From assembly GCF_030273125.1 (NCBI RefSeq), contig NC_081532.1, forward strand, positions 7,823,205 to 7,887,204: 64,000 bases of DNA. The letters are read 5' to 3'. Of this stretch, positions 24,101-39,409 are shown in pieces (position 1 is the first letter of the stretch; each line of letters opens with the position of its first letter). This DNA comes from Centropristis striata (lineage: Eukaryota > Chordata > Actinopteri > Perciformes > Serranidae). The notes below the pieces were generated by a model that did no database searches, was not told where the DNA came from, and was given only the letters and a program-made list of their open reading frames with translations. Both the position numbers and the translations under genes were made by a program.

Positions 24101-27100
24101 TTAACAGAATTGATTCATTTCTTCTAATCACACATCAGTTATGTTCAAGTTTCTAGAAATGTTCTATTTAAAAGTTCAATTTTTTTTTTTAAATGTTAAT
24201 TTGAGGATTTATTTTTAAATATGTCAAACTCTGCATGGCTAAACATAATAAACTAAATCAGGCTAAATGACTATATTCTTGAAGATTGCAAGTGACATTT
24301 CCCAAAATGTGAAAACCTTTTTATATGGTATATCAAGACAATCTCAGATATAAACATTATGAGGTAATTTTGCGAACGTGTCAAATGTGTCTGTGGCCGA
24401 TTTGAACATCTTACCTGGAAGTAGAGGCCGGCGGTGGACCGTGCCATCAGGTTGTTGAAGTGCTCGTGGAAATCCTTGCTGAGGATATCCTGAGACAAGG
24501 TCTCGTATGGGTCAAATGCCTGCTCCTGTAGACGGGGAGGGAATAACTCAACAATTAATGTCCACACCTGAAAATATTCTTACATAACAGGAATAAGGAT
24601 GCTGAGATGCAAGCAGTATGACAGATACACAGTAAAGGTAAAGTATTTACTGTTTAACCTAAATTGCAGAACTAGCAGGATGAAAAACAGCTTCTTTCCC
24701 TGGGCTGTCACAACTATCAACACTCACACAGGATAAATTGATTAAAAGGTGCAATAAAACGGACATGTGCAATACAATTGATATGTGCAAAACATACAAC
24801 CTACCTCACTTATAAATTATAGCATTTTCAGTAGCCATTTATTTATTCTTATACTTATTTATTACATCACATGTCCTTGTTCTTGTCCAGCTCGGTATTT
24901 TTAAATGTTTTTACTCATGTTGTTTTGTGTTATGATTGTCTTACTATGCACCTTATGCAGTGGCACTTTCAATTTCGTTGTATAGTTGCCTATATAATGA
25001 CGATAAAGGCTATTTGATTTGATTTGATTTGATTAAAGGAAGGCACTAGGATGTGCTTTAGAAATGTGAGATGCACAGCTTTACTCATAACATAACATTC
25101 GAAATCTGAATCAATATGTAAATGCAATGCAGCCTCTTTTTTTTGCACGTTTATTCAATCTGTTTACACTCAGTATTTTGGCAAAGTTGCAAGTAAAGAT
25201 TTGGCTAATCTATCATGTACTTATGTTGAAACTGACGATTTATATTAATTAAAGAAAGTTTACTTAGCAAAAAAAAGAGACATTCATATTATCTAAAATA
25301 TACATTTTAATTTGTTTAGTTATCCATCTACACTATTTTAAACTTTTAAAAATGAAAGTGTTTCTCATAGAAATAACTGTTTTGGACAGTCCACTCAAAT
25401 AGATTTTCCTGCATAAAATGACAAAATTAATGCTCCATATCAATACTTTTGCACATCTCTATAAAACTATACAGTCTTCTCATTCTAAAGCAGTTATATT
25501 GTGCATATTTGTTATCGTATTTTATAGTTTATAATGATTTTCTATTCTATATGTATGTTCTTGACTGCAGGACATTGCCTTCACTTCAGTTTTCTCTTAA
25601 TATTGTTTTTTGTATGCACCAAAAAACAATTTTACTTCATTCTTCAGTTGCAAGCCATGTATCAAATACCACCTGACAAAGATGTTTTTTTAATGTTACT
25701 CTTAACTCTTTTTTTTTACTATTACAAATACAACGTCAACCTGTGGAAACCAAGCGTCTGTGTATCGTTTACACCCCTTGTCGGCATTTCTTTGCACTTT
25801 ACTATTAGAATATATTTCTGTTAATTGTATATACTTGGCAATTCATATTTGGATAAAGTAATTTGGCATTACACATCTTGAACAAGAGGGTTTTCAGGTC
25901 AGAGAAGCTTCATACCTCTGCTAGATCTTCAAAGCAGCTGCCCACCAGCGGATGAGGGCTGCCATCAGCTGTCATCTCCACAGCGTCCTCGATCAGTCCC
26001 AGCAGCTTCACCGTCAGCTCGTGGATGTCCAGGATGTTACTGAAGATCACCTCCACATCCTGCGCAACAAGACAACAAGAGCAGAGTTAATTAAAGGTTA
26101 GATGGTTGCTGGATTGAATCCTTGAAACCAGCTATGAAAGTCTGCTGTGGAGAGAGGGACTAATTACCTTATTTACCTCCTCCTACTTCTAAAAGGGGAA
26201 CTCTACTGATTTTACACATCAAAGTCTGTTTACAAACATTTGCTTTAGTTGCATTGGGAGTAATGTACATGCCAGGTTTTAACAGTGACTTTGACAGAGT
26301 GTCTTATTTCATGGTTGAACCATTTAGACTGACAGTGTAGCGAAAACTGACTTATTTATACTCATTTATGTTTCAGTTTGAGTCTAACTTTTAATTGAAT
26401 TATTACCTCTTCCGAGGGGGTCATAATTTCATTTTGTCTGTCTGTTTGTCAGCAGGATTATAGAAAATCTACTGGCCTGATTTTCATAAAACTTGATAAA
26501 AAGGTGTAGCATGAGCAAAGGAAGAACCTGTAATTTTGGAAAGTATCCGAATCAAAAGGTGGAAACACAAATATGCTTTTCACTTTTGTTAACATTGCAA
26601 GATATGATATTGGTGCTGCATTCAGGTGGTGTCAGATTAACTGGAAAAATGGTTACCGACTGGGACAATTAACATGAACAACCCCTGCAAAAATCGGAAC
26701 AACAACTTGGAAAGTTGGAAATACATTTCTCGGCTCTGCACTTTTGATCTATTAATATAACTGAAATACTAGAAGAGATTCTACATACTCAAGCAAAGTT
26801 GTTCTGCAATTTGCGGAACATGATTCGATGACTGTCGGACTCAATGATATGCTCCACTTCCTTTCTTGGTCGCACAAATAACGTATTTCACATATTTTCC
26901 ATCTTGCACATTGATCCCGCCTCCAACAGTCTCACCAATTTATGGCCTCCGTTACTACCTCCAAAGGTGGTACAGAGCCGGGATCACTCGTTGCCCCCAT
27001 TACACCTCTTCATTATGAAGGCGAAACGTCACAGAGATGTAAATATTGTGGCTTGAAACGGCTTGAGGAGCACTTGAATGCACCATGGGGCATTGTAGCG

Positions 27101-30100
27101 CCATTCTAGTTTTGGATTCTTTCATCCCACCATAACACTGTAAGTCAAACACATACATGGTTGCCTAAATCTCGCTTCACTGAAGTTATTTTCCTGCAAA
27201 TACTTGGCGATATGACGGCCTCAAATATTCAAGGTGAATAAAATCCATAATCCTACAACTCCAGGGCTTATCTGAGAATGATCACATTTTAAAATTTTCT
27301 TCTGTATGAAAGTAAACCATTGATAGTGGCCTGTATATATCTACACTGGCGACACCGCAAACAGGAGCTACTTATAACAAATCTGGCTTACTTTTAAAAA
27401 CCAATTTGCCCCAAAGTAAATATAAATGCTGCTTTATCTATGTCAAAGTCAGACTTACACTGATCAAAGTGTTTTCTTTAAATGACGTTTAAGAATCCTA
27501 CCACCGGAAACTGTCAATAACCAGGTTACATAATTGCATGTAAACACGCTGAAGATGTTTAACCGTGCCAGCATGTGGCAGAGTGTTGCTGAAAGAGCAC
27601 CCATTCTAGCCCTTCCTCCTTTAGATAAACAAAAGCTAAAAAAAAAAAAAAAGTGGTGAGAATGAGAATGCTCCAAACAATAACAATAACAGGCTCAATT
27701 TGCCCGAGGAAATCATTAGTCAAGCAGACGAGAGCCCTAAAACAGCACAGAGTGATTATCGACTGCTAAATTCTTTATAGAAGTTCCGTCCTGTCATTAT
27801 TTGACCGTAACACTTTCTTGACATCTCCCGAGTAATTTCAGATTATGCTGCGTTTCAACAGACATAATTGAGGTTCTTTTGGCGAGGGCTGCAGATGTTG
27901 TTCCTGTCTCAACATAATTACATGTTCTGCATTCCACTGGGCCTCACAAAGGTTTATCCTCCTCACCCAAATGATACCACAAATTACCCAACCCAAAATA
28001 TGCAAAGCCACAGCGACCCATTAAACTCAACTTTCCATTCACTTCTTCTCAACCCATAGTCCCACTGTTCAACTCCTTACGCTTACTCATACTTTTTCTT
28101 TTCTTTTTCAGACAATTCGGAGCACCATATTAGGCACAATGTAATTAGCAATTTGTTTCTTTGGTTAAACCTCTTGGACAGTTATGCGTGTCTGGAGGGG
28201 TCGGAGAGCATGGGCGGTGCCTCAGGAGATGACACCAAATTGTTAGAACTTTTTTTTTTTTTTTTTTTATATCAGGCATTGACATATCGGCTGTTCCAAG
28301 TCTTTAGCGTGTGACCTTCTGCATACAAGATGATTCTGACTGTCCAGTCATCAATCAGAAAAACTAATGCCTTCTCTTTGTTCTGTCTGCAGTGTGGAGA
28401 CACAAATAGTGAAATTACTTAAAAGAGAAAGAGGAAGGAAGGAAGGAAGGGAAAGAAAATATATCATACTGTCTCTTCTTAAGGTTTAATAACATAAATC
28501 AATGTTTTAAAATCTGTTTGGGTGTTTCAAAGTGCTTCCTGGTGCTGATTAGCAGTTAGCGGATTACAGAGTTTCAGTTTTAATCTTTAAATGTTCTTAT
28601 GCTGGATTTCGCTGGAAATGCTTTGTAATTAGTTTTACAGTTAGCTGGAAACTTAACTTGTTGTTTATAAGCTGGTTTTACGGTAAGCTGGCAACCGCTA
28701 CTGTATGCACCACAAGACGTGTTTGTACCTTTCACTATAACACTGCATCTTTTGATGCATTTTCAAACCTATTTTTGAGCAGCCTTTATTTTGCACTCTT
28801 TCAATACACAACATGCAGTTTCTCATGTAGTATACTACCAGTCCTGTGATGCACAATGTGTTATAAACAGCGTTGAGCTGCTGTGAGTAGCTGTAATAAG
28901 TTTAAAAAAAAGTTGTTGTTAGTCCTTGTTGTTTTCTGATGTGCTCTCCTTTATCAAGTTGTCAAAGAGTTGATAACAACCCAGTTTATCCACACAATGA
29001 TTCCCCTGTAGGCATTTAACAGCAGTGCAGCACTACTGCTTAGCCCTGCTGCTACAACCCTGAGAATCTTTTTTTTGTGTGCACATGTTCAATTGCAAAC
29101 AGTACAATGACAGTATATTTATTTTGTTATATTTGCATTTATATGTATATTGCTCTTCTGTTCTGTGTCATTACTTTTTAGGCCAGTTTTTGGTTTATTG
29201 TTATGTTTTGTTATGGGGAGGGGAGATTTTTCCTCCATATATTGAGTTGGATACTTATTTGTAGGGTTTCCATTTTGTCACCCATGATTTATGTTATACT
29301 GCTACACTTTTTTATCCTAATAATAGTCAAGTGGTATTGTCTGATTGTTCAGGAAGTAGTAAATCTTGGTGCTTCTGCCGGGGCCTCCTGTAGGCCTGGA
29401 GGAGCACTGCATAGACCTGAGGAGCCACAGCTGAACTAAATCCCCCTATAATTGAATGTGCTTTTGTCTCTTGTCTCCATACACCCTGAGGAAGGCGCAA
29501 GCCGACACGCGTTGGTGTTTTTTATATGTAACCCATGTTAAAATAAAGGGTTTTTAACTTTTCCACCAATCCACCAGAGTGCCTGCATTTTCTTATTTTG
29601 AGTTCACAGTATATTTATTGTTCAAATTGATAATACTTAATTGATTATTGTGAAGGCCTGCAACAGGTTCCACAAAAGTTGGGACAGGGTCAGCAAAAGG
29701 CTTGGAAAGTTTTGAAATGCTAAAAAAAACAGCTGTTTGGAAGATTTGATCAACACGACTGTGTGCTCTGAAATGCTTCAGAAAACTGTTGTCGTAGTTT
29801 GTCGCTGGTGCTACAAATGGTTGTTACCAGTAAAAAAATTTAAAAAGCCAGCCTCTGTGACATTATGGGGGTTTGTTGGTGCCCATGGCATGGATAATTT
29901 GGACATTTGTGAAGGCAGACATGGGAAAATTGTGTGTGAAAATAGCATGGTAATGATTAGAGCTTGCTTTGTATTCTAGGTGTCATGATAACATTAGCAT
30001 GAATAGATAAGTGACAGATATGAAACAATTGCTCCTTTGATCAAACTCCTATGAGAAATGAAACATGTCGCAATTTTGACAGCTTTTTAATTAACTGTTC

Positions 30101-33100
30101 GTCACCTGAGGCGTGAAGATTTTTGGGTTGGACAAGAAGTGTTGGCGGAACACTTTGATGATGAGGTCGAGCTCTCGCAGGTACTGCCGCTCCTCTGCGA
30201 TTTCAAGCCTCACCAGGTCGTCGTACGTGAGCTCCCCAGAGGACGACGGCTCCTCTGTGCACTGAGACATCAAGCCGATGTCCTCCTCTTGGTCAAACAT
30301 GTCCATCAACACCTGGAAACAAACAGCAGGAAGGAGCAGTCAGCCAGAGTCAAAGCAGTTGTCCTTCACGGTGTTTCATGAGTGTCACTTTTCTTTTCTT
30401 CTCACAAATTCTCACCTTGTCTGCACACATGGAGACCTTGATGTCCTGCTGGCTGATTTCATAATGACGAATGTTGCCGACATAATTGCCCGCCAGTTTC
30501 AGTATGTCTGCCGATATGTATTCAAGCACGGCCACGATGTACAGGGAAACATGGTAGTCCACTTTATAGCCCAAAACCTCCTGTTGAAATAATAATGCAC
30601 ATGGGTTAAACATCAGTTCAAAATTATTCTTAGTGTCCGTCTATACCTGCATGAAGGACCAGATCAGTTCAGGGCGATTCAATTAGTCTGAACCAAGCTG
30701 TCAAAACAGTAAGCTTAATTGGATTACAAATATTTCCCAGCAACTGCCCTGATTTTCTGGCATCAGCGTCGACTACGTCTTATGAGAATAAGAACACTGC
30801 TACTGTTCAGCATTTGTTAAAGGGATAGTTCAGATTTTTTTTTTTAAATGGGGTTGCATGAGGTCCTTATTTACAGTCAGCAACGCTACCAACTTTAGAT
30901 GGAGGTCAGCACGCCCCCACTTTAAGGAGGCAGGCAGGAATACCAGTACAGCAGCTTAGCAATGTACTGCTGTAGATGGAGGCAGCAGCAAAATGTATTA
31001 TAGCCATCCCAAAAAAAGACAGTTTTAGAGTACACAATATTTAGAATATTTTCACCACTTAATCTTGCTGTTAGACAGACCTGTTTGAGTTTATGCTGGG
31101 TAGAACTGAAGCCTTTATTTATGCTCTCTTCAAAGCCACCAGACTTCTTTGACAAAACATTCATTTTACATGGCAGAACATGGAAGCTGCTCTTCTACCA
31201 CCGCCTTGATCAGTTAGTCACTTATTGTGTGACTTTGGTGTTGTACAGGTTGAGTTCGGATTCACCAAAGTCACACAATAAAAAAACTAACCGATCGAGG
31301 CAACAGTAGATCAGCAACTCCCATGCTCAGCAAGGCTAAATTAATGTTTTAAGCAAAAGGAGTCTGGTGGCTTTGAAGAGAGCATAGATAAAGGCTTCAG
31401 TTCCCAATTGGAAAAGATGCCTGACAGCGTGGTTAAGGGGCAAAAATATTCTAATTATAGCATACACTTCAACTGATATTGAATTTTTTATATGACCAAA
31501 ATAACCCATTGAAGCCTGGAAAGCGGATACGTAGTTTTGTAGTATTTGTATAAGCTCTCAAATACTTTTTGAATTTCATTTCTATCAGCTACAGAGGCTG
31601 AAAAATCTATTATTTAGTAGAAGCGTTGACACTTGTGTTGAATTTCCAGAAAAACTTCAGGTTTTAGGGGCTGATTTTAAAATTGCCCAGAGGTTTTACA
31701 GGAAGTTTTAGGCGTCAGTGGGTTAAGTTTAGCTGCTGCCCCCCATCCACAGTAGTTCATTGCTCAGCTTCCCTGATGGTGATCCTGGCTGCTTCTCCAA
31801 ACTGGGGTGTGCCGACCGCCATCCACTGAAGGTAATACACTGAGAAACATGCCTTTGTACCGAAATACTTTGCTAAGACTAAATTACAATCTTGAAGTAT
31901 AATTCTTCCCATGTTGCTATTAAAAAAATATTTGGGGAGTGTAAAGCTTTATGTGATTTATGAAGAGACCCTTTACCTTAAGCAGTGGGTGGATCTTGTC
32001 CACAGGGAGAAGTAAGGGGTTTCTCCTCTTGCGTTTCTCAATAGCTGACTGGGCGTCAGCAATTGCCCACTTATCTATCGGGTGGGGAAAGGTTTTCTGG
32101 ACGCGTTCCTGGAAAAGAAGAAAATGACTCTCTTAACACTTGATAAATTTAGAAGCATTAAGATGATTGAAAGCTGCAAGTCTTCAATTAGTTATGTGGA
32201 ATGTAGCTGTGGTAGCATGCGTTTCCTAACTTCATTTTGACAATTTACAACATATTGTGAATTTATATTTAGATGCTCTGTCGAATGCCTTACCTCTACG
32301 TCCTGCACGGAGCGAGGCTGGGCCACACACAGCATGTTGAGCAGCTGCAGGATCAGCTCCTCGATGTGCTGCAGGGCATCCTCCTTCGCCATGAGGTTTG
32401 GGTGGACCTGCTTCTGTACCTGAATGTCGGAGACAAAAGTATAAAGAGATGAGTCAAACATACAGCAAGATGGTTGAAAGAGCATCCTCCAACTTCAAAA
32501 CTTGTGAAATTTTTTTGGGTTCGAGTTTGGTTTCGCAAAGAGAAGGAAAAATACTTTCTCTTGCACCATTCACATGACGAAACTATGTAATACGTAAAAC
32601 CGATCGTAACACCTGGTATGATGCACATCCGTCAGGCTCAGGTCACATTTAATGACGTCAAGACAACAAGTACAGACAATGACTGAAGACAAACACCTTT
32701 CTCTTGGTCTTACAGGGTCATATTGGTTGTTTTTGCATGTTTCAGCCCATTAACTACAAATTATACATAATTGTATGGTAACTTTCCAAAGTATACAATT
32801 AATAACTCTGTTTTCATTTATTTCAGTGCAAAAACAACTTGCAGAGGCATGAAACTTGCTCGATTTAAGCAGTTCATCACAGTGAACATTTCAACAGTTC
32901 TTTTGTCAATTTCACATTATTACTTCCACATGTCCTTTGATTTCCTCATCAACTTTTCATCCGATCGACTTCATATCGTTTTCAGACGACCCAAGGATAT
33001 GCAGTGTCAAGTGCAAGCTCTTGAGCACTACCGGATCTATTTATTAGAAGTATGTAATATATACAATATGTAGCGTATTGAACAGCAACTCCTATTAACG

Positions 33101-36100
33101 GATACACCGCTGAACGGCATGCTGGGAACAGCTCCAGCATTACAAACAGATTAAGAAAGAGAGACCAGAGATTTTAATTGTAGCAAACTCAAACATTTCA
33201 AGTACCAGAGATGTAGCTTTTGGAATGAATACTTTTGTTCCCAGAAAAAAACCTGGTCCCAAACAGCTAACTGTTAGCAAATACTTTAGCACTGCTAGGC
33301 GACACAGCTTTATAACGTCAGGTGTATTACCAAGGACGCCTGAAGTGCAGTGTCAAGTACAAAGTTGTTTGGCAACTGATATTGCAAGCAGCAATATCAG
33401 AGGCCACGCTATTGGCCCGTCCCAAATAGGCATGTTTGAACGGGCACCGCACTGATTTAAATATTACATGCTTGTAGTTGCCATCAAGGAAGCTCTGACA
33501 TCCAAGAGTTGGCTACTTTTTAAGTTAACTTTAATTTATTCATTTCTCCCCATTCCTGCATAACCTGATCCAACGTCACATGTAATGGATGTGTAGTGGA
33601 ATTCTTTAAAGACAATGACTAAATTCACACATTCCACATTGTGGTCTAGATTTAATTTTCCATCAACACAATTTGTTAATGCCGAGCTTTTTGGCAGCTC
33701 ACTGTGAAGCCTCTTGGATGTTAGTGTGTCCCTGAATGCACCACCGAAAAAGTTCTCAAGACTGTCCTTGCCAACATTAAATATTACATTACAGAAAATG
33801 TAATAGAACAGAATGTACTAACATGAGGCTGACCAAATGTTCATTGTGGAGGATTACTTCTCTTTAAAAAAGTTTCAAGTATGAAAGTTAATTTTTTTTA
33901 CAGCATGGGAAAAAAGGGTAAAAATGGCTGCCTGGAATGTAGGAAACCAATCGAAAACATATGAAACATATGAAATGCTTGTTCAGCAGTAACATGAAGC
34001 CTGCAAGATTTGTCACTTTGGGCCAAAGGACGCAAATCAACAAGCATCTTCTTGTAAAAATCTGGCAGCACACAACAGAAAAATTGAAAATCTGCATCAA
34101 GGAAATTAAGCTGCAAGACACTGGTACAAAATAAATCTGTCAACATATATAATCTCCATAAAAAGGAGTGAAAATGGATTTTAAAAGACTCTATTGCTGA
34201 TTTATGAAGTCATCTGGGCTGTCTGGGTATTGAGACTCCTCAGGGTGGAACCAGCCTGACAGAAGGTGTGGTTTTAGGTGCAGACAGCAGAGAAGGTGTG
34301 GCTTCATCAGGTCTACAAGTGGAAGAAGAAGAAGAAGAACACCCCCCTCCCACCCACCTTCCAACCTCCCAAAAGTTGTCGTCATTCGGGCCGTGCCCTC
34401 TTGCAGGAATGTTGTCAGTTGAGATACTATTATAGCACCCAAAGCAGACTTAGAGGGGGAGAAAAAAAAGCGAGGTGGATAGAAAGACAGCCTAACATTT
34501 ACTCTCGGCTCACAAAAGCCAGGCCTGTTCACATGCTAGTGATGGAATTACCCTGGCATATAGTAAAGTGGGGCATTATGATGACAAAACATTGCCCCCG
34601 GATTTAGGAATGTGAGAGGAGAGTTAAAAGGTCAACGCAGACCGAGCTTCATGCATTCTTGTGCTCTGACTTAACAGAGATGCAGCGACAGGCAGGATGT
34701 CCCCTCAGTCTCAAGTTTGACTTCATTTGTTGACTTAGAAGGTGAAATTGTCATTCAAATGATTTTTAAAAGACCCCCCCTTGTTTAATGAGATCTGTTT
34801 TGGATTCTGATTCATTAACTACATTCAGATGCTTCTTAAAACAAGAGCTGGAAAATCTGAAGCCCCAGCTCTGGCCTCATTTACGTTTTTGTACGTCATT
34901 TCTGTTTTGATGCACACTCACAAGACCTAACAGTTATAAATAAGCCACAAGTTTAAACTCCACTTTGGAAAAAATATATATCAAAGGAGAAGTAGGTTAT
35001 GAGATATATCCTCTCGACCGCAAATAGGCACTTGACCAAATTCCACAGGACACCAGGAGCTGTGAGTCACCACACTGAAACTACGGGGGTTTCCCCTGAC
35101 TCCATTCACAGAATAGTTGGCCCGTTTCTGAGAGGCCCACATCCAACAAGTGTCGTCTATCTCCAACAATGTCAGGATGGGACACAGAGCAACACAAATA
35201 CACAAATCTGAATGTCATTTGAATAAAAGCAAAATAGAAAGTGAATTCAAACACAATGCATGCAACTGTAAGGGGACGAAAGTGACCAACTGGATTATAT
35301 CATTGGACTTCGACACATAACAGCCTATACTGTTTCCTGCTTACAATTAGTCAAGTAGTAGAAAATGTACTTAATAATGACTAATTAAGAGCCAATATGT
35401 TACTAATTGGCATGCTAATAAGCAACTCATTAATGATGAATAGGTTAACCTTAATATAAAGTGTTACCGAAAATTAATATGCAACAAGTTTGATGATTTC
35501 TTTTCCTAATTTTCAACCAAAAATGCCCAAACATAACTAGTTCCAGCTCCTCAATTGTTAATATTTTCTGTACTAATAAAATGAATATCTTTGGGATATG
35601 GACCAATTTATGGATAAACTTAATCACTTAATCATTTAAGTGTTTTTTTGTTGTAAAAAGTGACAAAAATTCAGTAACTCCAATTTCTCAAATGTAAATA
35701 TTTTAGTTTTTGTAAGAAACTTTAATGGCCAATTGTCTCCATTTCTCTATTCTGCAGACTAATAGATGATAAAAAATAATTATTAGTTGCAGCCCTAAAT
35801 GCAAGAGTAGATAGTAGATTATTTAGTGGAAAAAACCCTAGATGTGGAAGCATTTAAGAAGCAATTTCACTGACTGAATTTCTGGTTTTAAATGAGACGT
35901 TAAGATGCCGTGGGACCGAGCTGCTCTCAGTGAATCTGTCAGTTCTGTTTGATGACGACGTCTAAATCGAGGACTGAAAGCAGAGCGGGGCCATGTGCAG
36001 GTATGACTGCGACTCAGAGTATTTACAGTACCACTGAAACTTGATCCTAATGGGTGATGGATGCAACATGGTCTAATATAGTTGGCGGCGGACTCTGAAG

Positions 36101-39100
36101 TAAGCACAAGCAAAGTGAAAGCTATTGAGTGGAAAAAAATAGCAGGGGAACTCCTGCATCTGAAAAGCACTCAGAACATCAGAGAGAAGAGACACAGTTT
36201 TCTTCTCATGGATGGAAAAACAACTATTTCTTGCAGAAGCACGACGGCAGGTGAATTCAGAACATCCTGCCTCATCACTTTGATGGTGCACAAACTGAAG
36301 CCTGCTCAAGACCACAGATTCACCAGGGATTTGTGTGAGTGTCATTATCACCTACTATGCATGGCAAAACTGGCTTGTTTTCTGGTAGAATGAAGCAACG
36401 TTCCATGCTGAAATGATTAAGTAATCCGTCAAGTAATAAATTAGAACGTTGATAATCCAGTAATTGTCATTTCTCAAGCAAAACATCAAATATTTACCTA
36501 AATGAGGGGTTTTGCTACTATTCCAATTTTTTATCATTATAAATATACTGACGAATATGAATATACTGACTTCACCACCCACAGACTGTATGGGTTTTAG
36601 CTGCTGTGGCAGTGGGCAAATTAATGGATGAACCAATGTGACTTCTTTGGTCCCCATATCGATACCTGAACTTTCGGTATTCATCGATACAGCATACTGT
36701 TCCGAGACAAGTGTTAATAAAAATGTGTTATTTGCAGCCCTAAATCTCTCATAAAGGAGATTATTTGTGCACATGTGTATTATCTCAAGGTATATATTGT
36801 CACTGCCCCCTTATTGTAAATTTTGTATCTTTAGTTACAGTTACAGTTGACTGTTTTAATGACAAACCAAACAACTTGGGCTATTGTGACATTTTTTAGA
36901 TGAAACAATTTGTCAACTTACAATTTAAAAAAAAGAGATAACTCAATAAATATAAAATACATAAATATAGACTGGGCAATAATTGAACAAGATAATTGAG
37001 ATAGAACAATTATTTTGCTGCATTGTGTTTTGCAATGATGCTCTTATTTTGTCTTGTATATATTATTTTATTCATTTCCTTAACAATTTCATTTGTTTCG
37101 TTTTCTTCAATTAAATTATTTTAAGTACAAGCAATCCACCTCCATCCACCTAAATCCATCCTGTTTAAGACAATTAATTTTTTTTTTCAATAAATGCATA
37201 ATCGTGTTAAATAATCGTGATCTCGATATTGACCAAAATAATTGTGATGATGATTTTTGCCATATATTGAGCAGCCCAAATTACATACTAATGTCAATGT
37301 ACCACTGCATATAGGCAAATATATTAAAATGAACAGCATCTGAATTATATGTAAAGCTTTCATGCACATCCTCCGGTGCCATGTTAAGGTGTTCAGTTTC
37401 ATGGGTCAGCTCCATTAAGAAGGGAAAGGCTTCAGGAAGTCCCAGCGCTCACTTGCTCACTCTCCCTTTCCCTCCTCCATCCACCCTCCGCCCTCCAGCC
37501 CCCTCCTGCCTTGTTCTCTACCCACACAGAGCAAAGCCCCCCGGGGGAGAGCAGATCATAGCAGCAGACTGAGAGGTATTGATGTGCGTGTACGAGGAGG
37601 CAGCAGCAGCAGCAGGCTCATACTACACACAGACTGGAGCAGAGCCAAAGCCAGGAGAGGGAAAACCAGGATTCACAGGCAGACAAAATCTACCAGGAAA
37701 AAATCCAACTGGCTGATGTTTTATCCACAGAGTTACAGTAACAGAAGAATATCCATTTTTAGTGCCAACAGTCGACCACACACAGAAAAGAAACTGAAGA
37801 TTACACACGGGGCAACATCACTAGAACTGAACCATCACCGAGCTAGTACTGAAACAATGAGATAGTTAACTGATCAGCTCACAACAATTTTGATATTGTT
37901 TAATCATTAAAGACATTCTTAGTTATAGCTTATATACTGTTTTATCCCTTAAAAGCCCAACCAAGGACAAGGACTGCAAGTTAGCTACAGATAGAAGTCC
38001 TATTTATATTTCATTAGTTGTATTTTATTTAACTGTAACAATGCAAAGTATTTTAGTAAGTATAAATTAATAAAATACAAACATTATTATTTTCCCATTC
38101 AATTGCTTAATCATTCAGTCTAGGGCTGATAATTATAATGGTGTGATTTTTGCAACAAAAAAGTGTTTTCCTTAAATCTGTAGAATACAATTTGCAATTA
38201 CATTTTACACATATTTTTGCCTCCTGTGATTTGTATATTGCACTTGTCTATGGAGATTTTGATGAAAAATATATTATTGTACAGGCATAGTTTAGTCTAA
38301 TACTATAAAATGACAGAAAATATTAAAAAATGTCACATCACAATTACCCAGTGTAAGGATACGTCTTAAAATATGGAAGATATTCAGTTTTCAGTTTTTA
38401 ATATAAAACAAAGAAAATAAGTAAATTCTCTCTTTAGACATGCTGAAACCAGAAAATGATCAGTGTTTTTGCTTGAAAAACAGCCAACAGTTAATAGATT
38501 ATTTATTGCCAACTGATGAATCAACTCATTTTTGCAGCTTTAATTTGATATTTTTTTCTGTTTTATATTATTCTTTACAAGTTTATATTTTTTTTATTAC
38601 TTTCGAAAATTTTATGAAAGAACTAAAAATAATCAATAGATTAATTGATGACACAAAAATAAATACAGCTTTACAAGTGTCTCCATTTATAGACACAAGT
38701 GTAAAAAGCAGACCACACACAGAGCAGTATGGTCTGTTAAATGTAATTTTCTAAGTTAGTGTATTTTCATACACTTTCTTAAACATAACACTGTGAACAT
38801 GCTCTGCCACCACACACTGAAATAATGAGATCTGACAGAAAACAATGGAGCAGACTGTGTGGCTCATAAGTGAAAGTTAAGAGGGAAAAATCTGATCGTT
38901 CAAGTGGAAAAAGTTCACACAGCATTTCTCCAAATCTCTGAACCACAGACATTTTTACCTCAAAAGAAGATATTATTACCTCGAAAGTATTAGTCGTGCA
39001 AACTGACACAGCAATGAGTTGATATATGCGTAAAAAAAAAAAAAGTACTTAAGAATCTATGTAGCAACTCAATGTCTTGGTGCAACGAAGAGATGCAGGT

Positions 39101-39328
39101 CACCTTTTTACTCTGCTTGCACTGCAGTAAAAAAAAACACATGCAAGTCTCTAACACACAGAGAGGGATCAGGTGTTGTGTGTGCACTGGTGGCAAAAGA
39201 ACAGAAAAGTTGGAGGTAATAATAGAGGCTGGACGGTGTTAATACAGGGTTAACATTTCTAATTCAATTGATTATTCTCCTGGCTGTGTATATGGGGCTG
39301 CATCAGGCTCAGGTTGCAGGTAATGTGG

Positions 39329-39409
<81 letters not shown>

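Larger units (their letters stand above)
18940..24414 (-). other. sos2: sos2 intron 7 (5.5 kb)
   Basis: Holds the repeat at 18990-19262, a poly-C run (20451-20466), the (TAG)n array (21002-21061), a GC-richer part (about 21400-22025) with (CCA)n/(CCT)n tracts, an old MITE (22150-22470) and a TTAA-type MITE (23472-23697). No coding exon is missing here: exons 7 and 8 join in frame. Confidence 0.7.

Noticed and set aside
33225..33455. Open frame with basic residues in sos2 intron 1
   Set aside because: No recognisable domain, no splice context and a length expected by chance.
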